DNA of 45,473 nt, from positions 1-45,473 of the forward strand of contig NZ_QVMO01000028.1 in NCBI RefSeq assembly GCF_010501055.1. Reading direction: 5' to 3'. The stretch comes from Dysgonomonas sp. 521. Lineage in GTDB: Bacteria > Bacteroidota > Bacteroidia > Bacteroidales > Dysgonomonadaceae. Position numbers and translations under genes: made by a program. The notes under the pieces were generated by a model. It searched no databases. It was not told where the DNA came from and saw nothing but the letters and a program-made list of their open reading frames with translations. Below are positions 34,191 to 42,426 of the stretch, piece by piece (positions within the stretch are counted from its first letter, which is position 1; every line of letters begins with the position of its first letter).

Positions 34191-34718
34191 TTATTTTATA
34201 TAAAACGTTTTTTCGTATTCATTCTTTTTCTCTCTTACTATATTTCTTAAATCGATAGCCTCGTTCGATATATCAGTAAATTTTATAGATGCCTTATTAT
34301 AATCAAGGTCGTTTGTATTGGGGTCGTCTCCCAGTTTACCTAAGTGTTCGAGAGCCATCACTTTCTCTTTTACTGAATTGATGTATGCCAACACTGCCGA
34401 CTGATATGCCTCGCCTCCTTTATAGACGCGCGCCTCTTTCACTGTATTCAGGTATTCATCAATTACCTTTATTGTTTCCATCCGTCCTTTAGTCAGGTCT
34501 CGGGCCGATTTTTTGTCCCATACGCTTTGCACTTCCTTTTCATACTGGGCATACGCCGCATCAGAGTAATTCACGGCATCCAGTAATAAGTAATTGTAAT
34601 GCGTTTTAGAGTCTCCTTTGTTAGTACTTTTGACAACACGCTTCGTTACTGTCTGGGCGTTGGCTACTGCTATAGAGCCCAACATTGCTACTGCAATAAA
34701 TAAATACTTTTTCATCAT
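34191..34718 (-). CDS. Secreted helical protein of unknown function
   Basis: 175 aa with a signal peptide (MMKKYLFIAVAMLGSIAVANAQ). The mature part begins with TKRVVKSTNKGDSKTHYNYLLLDAVNYSDAAYAQYEKEVQSVW and is mostly helical and charged, with no cysteine and no catalytic motif. Either of the first two Met codons could start it. The upstream 10-bp tandem repeat (34733-34790) falls in its 5' region, where changes in repeat number would alter promoter or leader spacing. Confidence 0.7.
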   Translation of the reverse strand: MMKKYLFIAVAMLGSIAVANAQTVTKRVVKSTNKGDSKTHYNYLLLDAVNYSDAAYAQYEKEVQSVWDKKSARDLTKGRMETIKVIDEYLNTVKEARVYKGGEAYQSAVLAYINSVKEKVMALEHLGKLGDDPNTNDLDYNKASIKFTDISNEAIDLRNIVREKKNEYEKTFYIK

Positions 34719-34732
34719 TTAGTTCCGTTTAG

Positions 34733-34790
34733 CTTGTCTTGTTTGTCTTGCTTGTCTTATTTGTCTTATTTGTCTTATTTGTCTTTGATA
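34733..34790. repeat. 10-bp tandem repeat upstream of a secreted-protein gene
   Basis: Five to six copies of a decamer, TTGTCTTATT (three exact) with variants TTGTCTTGTT and TTGTCTTGCT; on the minus strand AAATAAGACA. It lies 15-72 bp before the start codon at 34718 and is bounded on the other side by the stop codon of the LOG gene at 34804. Confidence 0.85.
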
Positions 34791-34803
34791 AGTATCCGAA
34801 GGC

Positions 34804-35379
34804 CTATTTCACTTCGAACCACTTGTCATTACTGGGTGGAATATATTTTTCCATTTTATCCAGCAGGTTGTCTATGTTACCATCTATTAACAACAGGTTT
34901 TGATAATCTTCTTTCAGAAACCCGTTTTTAATCATCGTTTCCGACATGGTAATCAGGGGGTCATAATATCCATTTGTATTTAGTATGGCTATTGGCTTCT
35001 TATGCAGAGCCAGTTGTGCCCATGTAAGCATTTCAAAGAGTTCGTCCATAGTACCGTATCCGCCGGGCAGGGCTATAACCCCGTCGCATAGCTCATTCAT
35101 CAGGGCTTTCCTTTCGTGCATTGTCTCTACAATGTGTATCTTTGTCAGATGAGTATGTTCCAACTCTTTACTTTTCAAGAATTCGGGTATTACACCGATC
35201 ACCTCTCCTCCTTCGCTGAGCGCTCCATTGGCTACCTGTCCCATCAGTCCTACATGGGCGCCGCCATATACAATGCTGTAACCTCTCTGTGCTATTGTTT
35301 TTCCTAAAGATGCTGCTTGCTCAGCAAATATTTTATCCGACCCGGATGATGAACCGCAAAATATCGATATATATTTCAT
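34804..35379 (-). CDS. LOG-family cytokinin-type phosphoribohydrolase
   Basis: 191 aa starting at the ATG 35379 (MKYISIFCGSSSG), which fits the family's N-terminus better than the in-frame Met 15 codons upstream. The Rossmann-like fold and the motif PGGYGTMDELFEMLTW (PGGxGTxxE) define the LOG/TIGR00730 family; the Arg of MHERKALM and the Glu of the second motif complete the active site. Homologues release the base from nucleoside 5'-monophosphates. Cytoplasmic. Confidence 0.93.
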   Translation of the reverse strand: MKYISIFCGSSSGSDKIFAEQAASLGKTIAQRGYSIVYGGAHVGLMGQVANGALSEGGEVIGVIPEFLKSKELEHTHLTKIHIVETMHERKALMNELCDGVIALPGGYGTMDELFEMLTWAQLALHKKPIAILNTNGYYDPLITMSETMIKNGFLKEDYQNLLLIDGNIDNLLDKMEKYIPPSNDKWFEVK

Positions 35380-35555
35380 TTCCAAATAAACAGTTACATG
35401 AATGTATGGGCATTTGCCATACATTTGTTAAAGAACGCCTGGTGAGATTTAAATATCCTGAAGCTAATATTTAAATCATTAATCATTAAATCTTATTCAG
35501 TATCCTTCTAAAAACAAAGATAACAATATTCTCAAATATATTTTACAAATATATT

Positions 35556-35725
35556 TAGAATCTCGCAAAGATAGGCAAAATTAGGAAGAACAGAGTAAGT
35601 GTTTGGTAATTAGAATTATTCGGCGTTGTTTCGCTATATTCTTCTGGTAGGCTAAATGGAAGAATATAGAGCAGTTAAGCGAAAGATTTGCTACCTAAGT
35701 ACTGCCTTTTTAATTGACCAGATTA
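35556..35725 (+). repeat. 171-bp dispersed direct repeat, copy 2
   Basis: Same orientation and extent as 4070-4240, with scattered substitutions (e.g. TCTCGCAAAG for TCTCTCAAAG). It ends at the GACCAGATTA motif. Confidence 0.85.
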
Positions 35726-35817
35726 GGAAGAAAAACAACCTGAATAAAGATAATCACCTCAAAGAACGCTTGTTTTTCTTAAAACGTCTTTCAAAAATAA
35801 CCCTTTTTTCGCACTAA
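35656..35817 (+). pseudogene. Truncated or hybrid small gene, copy 2 (MEEYRAVKRK...)
   Basis: 53 codons. After the 23 residues shared with 4171-4314, the frame continues RKKNNLNKDNHLKERLFFLKRLSKITLFSH before the stop, a plausible basic helical tail. It may therefore be nearer the original gene than copy 1, or another fusion. Function not recognised. Confidence 0.45.
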
Positions 35818-35932
35818 CGGTGAAAATATGGGTTTTGAATACAAAATTGGAGTTTGCTTCCTGTTGGCTCTATATTTTATATCACTGAAAATAACTCTGT
35901 TACGAGTAATTTTACACTTAAATAACAGAGTC

Positions 35933-36010
35933 ATGAAACAAGAAGTAAAGGTGTCTTTCTACATTAACACAAACAAATCAAATGCAATCAATTTACTAAC
36001 AGGATGTTAG
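35933..36010 (+). pseudogene. Possible remnant of an integrase N-terminus
   Basis: 25 codons, MKQEVKVSFYINTNKSNA..., resembling the first strand of Bacteroides tyrosine recombinases (compare MRSTFKILFYINRGK at 40586) and then a stop. A 9-bp inverted repeat ACTCTGTTA / TAACAGAGT (35893-35931) lies immediately upstream. Short, so tentative. Confidence 0.35.
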
Positions 36011-36511
36011 TTTGTTTTTGGAGAGGCTGGGGTAACGATTTGGCAACCGTTCTTATTTCAGCGTTCTGCGATGCAATGCTATCAAATAACTCGGCTGTAA
36101 AGGTAAGGAATTTCTTTGGTATTTCAAGTATATATTTTTCCTTTTTATCTGATAAACACCCCTCTTATGGAAAGGACGAATAAGGCAACACTTTTGCGGG
36201 AAATACTACCCGAAGCGTAGCGTAGGGCTGGAGATTTTCCGTAAAACCCGCAGGGCTTGGTGTTGACGTTTCGTTCTTGGAATATACCTTTGTGTTCAGA
36301 TAAATAAGGATTAGTTTCAGAAGCATACGTTAATAATGTGTCGTCTCCATTCGACTTCACTGTGTTTCGTTCAGGACAGGCTCTGCAGGAATTTTTGTTT
36401 TGGACGGATAGCTTACTTTTTGAGTGTGGTTTGCAAGTTTGGAAACTTGCTTTTAGCACGACACAGTCTGGAGACTATGCCGAACGGGGTAAAACCAGTA
36501 TGTTTGTTCAT
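36011..36511. other. About 500 bp without a recognisable gene
   Basis: Both strands were read. ORFs of up to 104 codons occur, but none has a recognisable motif, start context or domain. It separates debris from the lipoprotein and relaxase genes and may contain the left end of the integrative element. Confidence 0.4.
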
Positions 36512-37054
36512 TTATTCCGATATTGTTTCAACTTCTACAGGTGTTAATATCAAATCATTGCTGCCTATTTTGTATTTTAGTTTGCAAATATGAGTGTATT
36601 TTGCAGGAACATATTCTTGACTTCCTCTCATCGGAACTGGACGAAATTCAAGACACTCATAACTAATAAACATGTTGTCTCCTTTTATTTTCCATTCTCC
36701 TGTCATTAAAAAAGAGGCTGTTGATTTTCCTGTTACCACGTCGGGAACAACTTGTGTCCATTTAAAGTGGCAAGCATTATTTGAGAAAAACCGTATTGTA
36801 AACACTTTTTCACTTATAGAGGCTTCGTGAATTGGTTTAATTTCGACAGAATCTATTAATAGTTTCGAGAGGAGATTACAAAACTCATAGTCTTTATTAA
36901 GCGGGGTATCTATCCCGTTGAATAAATCCATATTTTCGCTCTTAAAAGCCCAATAATTATTTTCTATTGCTTCCATGGTTTTGCGATTTTGACTTTTCTT
37001 CATTGTAGAGCAACTACAACTGAGTAATAAAATTGATAAAATCAGATATTTCAT
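36512..37054 (-). CDS. Small lipoprotein of unknown function
   Basis: 180 aa. The signal MKYLILSILLLSCSCS offers two possible lipobox Cys (residues 13 and 15). The mature part starts with a Lys/Gln linker and forms a small domain (ENYWAFKSENMDLFNG, VFTIRFFSNNACHFKWTQVVPDV, GEWKIKGDNMFISYECLEFRPVPM, LKYKIGSNDLILTPVEVE) that looks beta-rich. No homologue is recognised. It probably belongs to accessory DNA at the edge of the integrative element. Confidence 0.65.
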   Translation of the reverse strand: MKYLILSILLLSCSCSTMKKSQNRKTMEAIENNYWAFKSENMDLFNGIDTPLNKDYEFCNLLSKLLIDSVEIKPIHEASISEKVFTIRFFSNNACHFKWTQVVPDVVTGKSTASFLMTGEWKIKGDNMFISYECLEFRPVPMRGSQEYVPAKYTHICKLKYKIGSNDLILTPVEVETISE

Positions 37055-37137
37055 TGTAATATTATTTGTATAATCTCATTCTTCTCACTTATTGCATTTA
37101 ACATCGTAACAGGTGTACCCCAATCGCACTGCTGTTC

Positions 37138-37172
37138 GGAGATAGGATAGACTTTGCGGTTATCCTATCTCC
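37138..37172. terminator. Perfect 12-bp inverted repeat
   Basis: GGAGATAGGATA / TATCCTATCTCC with an 11-nt loop, between the relaxase stop and the small lipoprotein start. It has no long T-run, so it could be a transcription pause or protein-binding site as well as a terminator. Two more short hairpins (CCGCA/TGCGG at 37271, CAACACTTAGTGTTG at 37293) lie between it and the relaxase gene. Confidence 0.5.
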
Positions 37173-37312
37173 AACTCGCCCTAAAAATACTAATTATCTG
37201 TCAAATAGACGCTATATTCCTTTAAAACTGTGGAATACAGCCGATTTACTCGCATTAAATGTTGTAGCCCCCGCATTAAGTGCGGAGGACTTCAACACTT
37301 AGTGTTGGAAAC

Positions 37313-38542
37313 TTACTGCTTTAGGCCTTTGCTTTTGCCCTCTTTGGGCTTAATAGAGGGTCTTTTATAGTAGTTCGTAGCCCGTTTGAGTTCTTGGGAT
37401 TTCTGCTTAAACCAGTCGATGATATTCTGCCCATTGAGATTAAGGCGGAGCTTGCTGGGGTCGTCAGGCTCTTTCTCTATCTTCAGTTGAATGTCTTTCG
37501 CCTCGAAATGTTGTTTATGCTCCGGAGAGTAGAATTTTATTGAATTACCCGAGAGGGTCTGACCGAATAATAGCGCACGGATGGAGTCGAAAACCAGCCC
37601 GATTTGCTCACATAGTCCCACAATCCGCATCTGTTCTTCCATCATCGGGAAATATTTGTTTATGGCATTCAGTTCATCCTGTGCCTTGTATGGTTCGTAA
37701 TCCTGCTTTAGCTGTTCTATGCGGGTTTCAAGGTCGGCTATTTCTGTTTCTTTCTTTCGGGTATAGTCGTGCATATTGAGAAACTTCTCCCTCGCTTCAT
37801 CTTTGCGGTCGTACAGGTCGCGGACACTATCATATACTTCTTGCTTTTGGTCTTGGAGATATTCAATATCCTCTTTCAGTTCTTCGTTCTGTGCATGTAA
37901 ATCCCGATAGTATTGAGGTGTGGAGATATGCCTTGCATCCGAGCCTTTGATGCCCCTCACTAATTCGTATTTCTGCATCTTCTCGGCGTATGTATCCTGA
38001 AACAGTTTCAGGTTATCGCGCGTCATCACATCATCGGCACAAAGGCGGACGGTATCTTTCGCTTTCTTGCGGTATTTCTTCTTGCCGTTGTTCTTCTCGG
38101 CTTCCGCCTTTCTTCTTTCACCCTGAACGATAGGAACTACCGTTGCGTGGATATGCGGTGTCTTTTCGTCCAGATGCAATACGGCTGATACTACATTCTT
38201 TTTTCCGAACGTATCTTGCAGCCATTCGATATTATCTTTACACCACTCATCAAGTTTCCCTGCCGATTGTAGGCGGAGCATATCTTCATGTGTTCCCGAC
38301 AACATAACCTGCAACGCTCTTACCTGGTTGTCCCTTATCTTACGGGTTATTCCTGCGTTTCCAATGCGGTGCTGTATTGCCTGTGTGCGGGTCTCTACTC
38401 CGTCGGGATATTCAATCAGCCTTTCGTTTAGACAAGTGCGGGTCTGGTCGGCATTGGCAGGATTGACCGTCCGCTCGATATGTGCCGAAGTCCGTGCATC
38501 GTTTCCTTTCGGCTTCTGTATATGTAATACGACAAATCCCAT
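37313..38542 (-). CDS. MobV-family (Pre/Mob) relaxase
   Basis: 409 aa. Nicks oriT and pilots single-stranded DNA during mobilization. Motif I AHIERT (20-25), a PDG-containing linker, and motif III HLDEKTPHIH (123-132) with the HxDExxPHxH pattern of PF01076 are intact. The C-terminal half contains a coiled coil (about 215-300, NEELKEDIEYLQDQKQ, KKETEIADLETRIEQLKQ) and a basic tail. No coupling protein or mating-channel gene is in the window, so the element may depend on a helper or have them beyond the right edge. The putative oriT lies directly upstream. Confidence 0.9.
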   Translation of the reverse strand: MGFVVLHIQKPKGNDARTSAHIERTVNPANADQTRTCLNERLIEYPDGVETRTQAIQHRIGNAGITRKIRDNQVRALQVMLSGTHEDMLRLQSAGKLDEWCKDNIEWLQDTFGKKNVVSAVLHLDEKTPHIHATVVPIVQGERRKAEAEKNNGKKKYRKKAKDTVRLCADDVMTRDNLKLFQDTYAEKMQKYELVRGIKGSDARHISTPQYYRDLHAQNEELKEDIEYLQDQKQEVYDSVRDLYDRKDEAREKFLNMHDYTRKKETEIADLETRIEQLKQDYEPYKAQDELNAINKYFPMMEEQMRIVGLCEQIGLVFDSIRALLFGQTLSGNSIKFYSPEHKQHFEAKDIQLKIEKEPDDPSKLRLNLNGQNIIDWFKQKSQELKRATNYYKRPSIKPKEGKSKGLKQ

Positions 38543-38574
38543 ATTCTTTAGCTTTAATTTTTGATTCTGATTTT

Positions 38575-38705
38575 GTGAAAGTCGGCTTGCCGACTGCGGT
38601 CGTTAAGACCGCTAACGGGGTGTCCAGAGGGGCGAAGCCCATCGGCTTATTGGGGCATTTTTAGCTTTACGGAGTAATGCGTTAAAAAAATGCCCTAATA
38701 AGCTA
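38575..38705. other. Candidate origin of transfer (oriT)
   Basis: Stacked inverted repeats directly upstream of the relaxase start: AGTCGGCTTGCCGACT (38580-38595), GCGGTCGTTAAGACCGC (38596-38612), GGGGCGAAGCCC (38629-38640) and GCTTATTGGGGCATTTTT (38645) pairing with AAAAATGCCCTAATAAGC at about 38702. Placement beside a MobV gene and this density of palindromes fit an oriT; the nick site is not identified. Confidence 0.45.
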
Positions 38706-38779
38706 CGGCTTTTCTTTAAAAGCCCATTGAGGTCGCTGCGGTTAAACTCCGACAGCAGCATTGATACTTCATTTGGTGG

Positions 38780-38812
38780 CTGCACCCGCTACACTAAGTA
38801 TAGCGGGTGCAG
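38780..38812 (-). terminator. Perfect 12-bp hairpin
   Basis: CTGCACCCGCTA / TAGCGGGTGCAG with a 9-nt loop, about 55 bp beyond the stop of the integrase fragment on the minus strand, so possibly its old terminator. No T-run. Confidence 0.5.
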
Positions 38813-38866
38813 TGTGCCGACTGATTGCTATCGCCCTGCTGCTCTTTCTTTTTTCACCGTAGATAT

Positions 38867-39075
38867 TCATGAGGATTGCGATTTCACGGCTAACCCCGCT
38901 TCCAATTTCTTACCGAATACCGATATATCATGCTCCAGTTTCTCGGTGGTAATCTTGGCGTAAATCTGTGTGGTGGTAATCTTCGTATGCCCCAGTATTT
39001 TGCTTACGCTCTCTATCGGCATACCCTTGACCAGCGCAAGCGTTCCGAACGTGTGCCGGCTTGAATGTATAAAAA
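38867..39075 (-). pseudogene. Truncated tyrosine recombinase, catalytic C-terminus only
   Basis: Minus-strand reading of about 69 codons: SSRHTFGTLALVKGMPIESV, then SKILGHTKITTTQIYAKITT, ending in LAVKSQSS-stop. The HxxR, LGH and Tyr motifs of the active site remain, but everything before this (core-binding domain and first active-site motif) is missing. Upstream the frame dissolves into non-coding DNA at the direct repeats near 39082. It is the remnant of an earlier integrase, oriented against the two intact ones. Confidence 0.82.
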
Positions 39076-39081
39076 GCAGTG

Positions 39082-39164
39082 AATTATACTAAAGCAGATT
39101 GAAGCAGTTCGGCAGGTAACATATTTGAAATGAACATGTTTGCATTATTCTAAAGCTATTTGAA
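39082..39164. repeat. Direct repeats next to the integrase junction
   Basis: ATTATACTAAAGCAGATTGAA (39082-39102) and ATTATTCTAAAGCTATTTGAA (39144-39164) match at 17 of 21 positions, 62 bp apart; GAAGCAG also occurs three times between 39100 and 39182. They lie at the point where the old integrase is broken off and upstream of the new one, as would integrase arm sites or an att junction. Confidence 0.5.
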
Positions 39165-39334
39165 ATGTTTATCCCGAAGCAGATTTGCGCTACATTTCAG
39201 TTACCAAATCGTTAGCCTGTCTGTTTCCAAGAGAAAACAGGTAATTGGAATTATTCTTTTGCGCTGATATGCTGCATTTTACATGATTAAGAGCGCTTAT
39301 AAAACGGGTAACTTTACCCACAAAATATAAGCGT

Positions 39335-40564
39335 ATGAAAGATGAAAAATTTAAGGTATTACTCTACCTCAAAAAGAGTGTTCTTGACAAGTCAAGAAAG
39401 ACCCCGATTATGGGAAGAATAACTGTTGGCGATACCGTTGCACAGTTCAGTAGCAAACTCTCCTGCACTCTCTCGCTTTGGAATCCGCGAGCCAGCCGTT
39501 TGAACGGAAAAAGCCAAGAAGCAGTCGAAATTAACGAGAAGATAGATAAGTTACTGCTTAGTATCAACGAGGCTTACAGCATTCTAACCGAACGAAATAT
39601 ACCGTTCGATGCCACAGATGTAAAGAACCAGTTTCAAGGTGGTATAGCTACGCAGATGACACTATTCCGGCTCTTCGACCGCCATATTGAAGAAGTAAGG
39701 GCGCGTGTCGGAATAGATGTTTCCCACCGCACAATTCCCAATTATCTCTACACCCGGAGAAGATTAGGTGAGTTTGTCAGCAAAAACTACAATGTCAAAG
39801 ACCTTGCATTCAGCCAGCTAAACGAACAGTTTATCCGGGAATTTCAAGATTATCTCATTCTCGAAAGAAATTTAGGTGTAGAAACTGTACGCCACTATTT
39901 GGCGATATTAAAGAAAATTTGCCGGATCGCCTTTAAAGAGGGGCATTCAGATAGGCATTACTTTGTAAACTATCCTTTGCTAAAGCAAAAAGTTAATCCA
40001 CCTCGCACCCTAAGTCGTGAAGAATTTGAAAAGATACGGGATTTGCAGTTTGAAGAACACCGATGGTCGCATATTACCACCCGTGATATGTTCCTTTTTG
40101 CGTGCTATACCGGGACTGCCTACGTTGATGTAATAGCCATAACCAACGACAACCTATCTAAAGACGATGCGGGTGATTTATGGCTCAAATACCAACGTGG
40201 TAAGAACGGCAAGCTGTGCCGGGTGAAGCTGCTTCCCGAAGCCATCGGGTTAATCGAAAAGTATAAGAATCCATCAAGAGAAACCTTATTCCCTAAAATG
40301 GAATATAACGCCCTGAAATGGAATCTCCAAAGCATACGTCAGCTAATCGGAATGACGGGTGCATTGACCTATCATATGGGGCGGCACTCGTTTTCCAGCC
40401 TGATTACGCTTGAAGGCGGTGTTCCCATAGAAACCGTTTCCAAAATGCTCGGTCATAGTGATATAAAGACCACTCAAATTTATGCCCGTGTTACCCCGAA
40501 AAAACTCTTTGAGGATATGGATAAATACATCGAGGCAACCAAAGATTTAAAATTAGTTCTATAA
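39335..40564 (+). CDS. Tyrosine recombinase / integrase 1
   Basis: 409 aa. N-terminal arm-binding strand region (KFKVLLYLKKS), SAM-like core-binding domain (about 105-205) and catalytic domain with YHMGRHSFSSL (His347, Arg350), MLGHSDIKTT (His374) and nucleophile Tyr383 in QIYARV. In the first motif (ACYTGTAYVDV, about 256-266) the usual Arg is Ala, as in IntDOT-like Bacteroides integrases that lack Arg I. 21 bp before integrase 2, probably in one operon. Confidence 0.92.
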   Translation: MKDEKFKVLLYLKKSVLDKSRKTPIMGRITVGDTVAQFSSKLSCTLSLWNPRASRLNGKSQEAVEINEKIDKLLLSINEAYSILTERNIPFDATDVKNQFQGGIATQMTLFRLFDRHIEEVRARVGIDVSHRTIPNYLYTRRRLGEFVSKNYNVKDLAFSQLNEQFIREFQDYLILERNLGVETVRHYLAILKKICRIAFKEGHSDRHYFVNYPLLKQKVNPPRTLSREEFEKIRDLQFEEHRWSHITTRDMFLFACYTGTAYVDVIAITNDNLSKDDAGDLWLKYQRGKNGKLCRVKLLPEAIGLIEKYKNPSRETLFPKMEYNALKWNLQSIRQLIGMTGALTYHMGRHSFSSLITLEGGVPIETVSKMLGHSDIKTTQIYARVTPKKLFEDMDKYIEATKDLKLVL

Positions 40565-40585
40565 CAATCAATAAATATTACAATT

Positions 40586-41773
40586 ATGCGATCTACATTT
40601 AAAATATTATTCTACATAAACCGGGGTAAAGTAAAAAAAGACGGCACAACCGCCATATTTTGCCGTATTACTGTTGATGGCGAACAGACCGTAATCACAA
40701 CAGGTATTTTTTGTAACCCTAACGATTGGAAAAGTAAAAAGGGAGAAGTCAAAGACGAAAAAGCTAACCATCAACTGAAAGCATTTCGTCAGCGCATTGA
40801 ACAGGCTTATGAAAACACGCTAAAAAAATATGGTGTTGTCAGTGTGGACTTACTTAAAAATGCGATTCTCGAAATACATACTGTCCCCACTATGCTATTA
40901 TTGGCGGGCGAGGCGGAACGTGAACGGCTAAGGGTACGTTCATTGGAAATAAACTCTACCTCTACTTACCGCCAGTCTAAGATTTCTCAAAATAACTTAC
41001 GGGAATATCTTCTTTCCTTGAAAATGAAAGATATTGCCTTTACTGATATTACCGAAGAGTTCGGCGAAGGCTATAAACTGTTTCTAAAAGGCAAAGAATA
41101 TAAGTCGGGACATATCAACCATTGCTTTACATGGCTGAACCGATTGATCTACATTGCCGTTGACCAAGAAATTCTTCGGTTCAATCCGATTGCTGATGTG
41201 AAGTATGAAAAGAAAGAGCCGCCCAAATTACAGCACATAAGCAGAAATGAATTGAAGCTGATTATGGAAAAGCCGATGCCTAATACGTTTCAGGAGTTGA
41301 TTCGCCGAGCCTTTATCTTTTCTGCGTTTACGGCACTTGCTTATGTCGATTTGAAAGGACTGTACCCCCGCCATATCGGACGAACGGCAGAAGGCAAACC
41401 CTTTATCAGAATCCATCGGAAAAAGACACAGGTTGAAGCCTACGTCCCTTTACATCCGGTCGCCGAACAAATCCTGTCGCTCTATAATACGGAAGACGAT
41501 ACGAAGCCTGTATTCCCATTGCCTAACCGCGACCAGATATGGTATTGCATTACTGAAATCGGCTTCCTTGCAGGTGTCAAGGACAATATGAGCTATCATC
41601 AAAGCCGCCACACATTCGGAACACTCTTACTTTCAGAGGGTATTCCCATTGAAAGTATCAGCAAAATGATGGGGCATACCAATATCTCCACTACGCAAGT
41701 TTATGCTAAGGTTACAGACCAGAAAATTTCCGAAGACATGGATAAGCTGATGGAACGAAGAAAAGCAATGTAG
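40586..41773 (+). CDS. Tyrosine recombinase / integrase 2
   Basis: 395 aa, a distant paralogue of integrase 1. N-terminal MRSTFKILFYINRGKVKKDG, core-binding domain (about 110-205), catalytic motifs YHQSRHTFGTL (His338, Arg341), MMGHTNISTT (His364) and Tyr373 in QVYAKV. First motif FTALAYVDL also lacks the canonical Arg. Tandem integrases are frequent at the ends of Bacteroides integrative elements; whether both are needed for integration or one serves excision is unknown. A bidirectional terminator follows. Confidence 0.92.
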   Translation: MRSTFKILFYINRGKVKKDGTTAIFCRITVDGEQTVITTGIFCNPNDWKSKKGEVKDEKANHQLKAFRQRIEQAYENTLKKYGVVSVDLLKNAILEIHTVPTMLLLAGEAERERLRVRSLEINSTSTYRQSKISQNNLREYLLSLKMKDIAFTDITEEFGEGYKLFLKGKEYKSGHINHCFTWLNRLIYIAVDQEILRFNPIADVKYEKKEPPKLQHISRNELKLIMEKPMPNTFQELIRRAFIFSAFTALAYVDLKGLYPRHIGRTAEGKPFIRIHRKKTQVEAYVPLHPVAEQILSLYNTEDDTKPVFPLPNRDQIWYCITEIGFLAGVKDNMSYHQSRHTFGTLLLSEGIPIESISKMMGHTNISTTQVYAKVTDQKISEDMDKLMERRKAM

Positions 41774-41783
41774 CAAATTACTT

Positions 41784-41819
41784 AAAAGGGCTACCGGGAA
41801 TTACTCTGGTAGCCCTTTT
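41784..41819. terminator. Bidirectional terminator between integrase 2 and HTH genes
   Basis: AAAAGGGCTACC / GGTAGCCCTTTT perfect 12-bp stem, 12-nt loop, ending in T on both strands. It serves the integrase operon and the convergent HTH pair. Confidence 0.9.
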
Positions 41820-41848
41820 GAATTAAATCCGGCGTTTTTTTGATTGGG

Positions 41849-42145
41849 TTATTCCCATGCCTCACGATAGTTCTGCTCCAACAACTTTTGAATATCCGAT
41901 TCCCGGTATAAGGTTTTACCACCTAATTGAAGGTAAGGGATTTTGCCTTTGGTTCGGTATTCCTGTAATGCCCTCCGACTGATTTTCAACCTTTCCGACA
42001 CCTGCGCAACGGTCAAAAATCGTTCTCCGTTCAAAGACGGCTCATACCCTGTCATTACGGTTTCGATCCTGTCTAACAATCTATCGAGCGAACAGAATAA
42101 AGATTTTATCCGCTCATTATCTTTTGTTACAAGCTCTGTACTCAT
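41849..42145 (-). CDS. Excisionase-like helix-turn-helix protein 1
   Basis: 98 aa. A DNA-binding domain of the MerR/excisionase (HTH_17) type in the second half: FLTVAQVSERLKISRRALQEYRTKGKIPYLQLGGKTLYRESDIQKLL, with the recognition helix at about 65-75 followed by the wing. The N-terminal 45 residues look helical (DRLLDRIETVM). Second of two genes; 2 bp after HTH protein 2. Such pairs control integration versus excision. Confidence 0.85.
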   Translation of the reverse strand: MSTELVTKDNERIKSLFCSLDRLLDRIETVMTGYEPSLNGERFLTVAQVSERLKISRRALQEYRTKGKIPYLQLGGKTLYRESDIQKLLEQNYREAWE

Positions 42146-42147
42146 AT

Positions 42148-42426
42148 CTACTCCGATTTCAGATTGTTGATAAACCGCTCCACATCTTCGGGCTTATAGT
42201 ACATCTTTCGATTAAACTTCGTATAAGCCAGTTTCCTTTTATCTCGCAAATACTGTAATGTATTGGGATTGACATTCAGAATAAGACAAACATCCTGATT
42301 ATCCAGCCAACCGTCAAGCTCTTTGCTTTTGTTTCTTTCAACCAGTTTTTCGGCCTTCTGGACAAACGTTTCAAAACGCACCATCATAGCCTCGAAAGTG
42401 CGGGCTTCTATATTTATTATCTCCAT
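42148..42426 (-). CDS. Excisionase-like helix-turn-helix protein 2
   Basis: 92 aa. N-terminal helix (EAMMVRFETFVQKAEKLVERN), then WLDNQDVCLILNVNPNTLQYLRDKRKLAYTKFNRKMYYKPEDVERFI, an HTH_17 DNA-binding domain. First gene of the two-gene operon. Same fold as its neighbour but clearly diverged. Confidence 0.85.
   Translation of the reverse strand: MEIINIEARTFEAMMVRFETFVQKAEKLVERNKSKELDGWLDNQDVCLILNVNPNTLQYLRDKRKLAYTKFNRKMYYKPEDVERFINNLKSE

Noticed and set aside
34733..34790. CRISPR-like short repeat
   Set aside because: Repeats are contiguous decamers without spacers; it is a simple tandem repeat, and no cas genes are present.
36336..36593. 85-codon + strand open frame
   Set aside because: Overlaps the end of the minus-strand lipoprotein gene and has Cys/Phe-rich noise composition.
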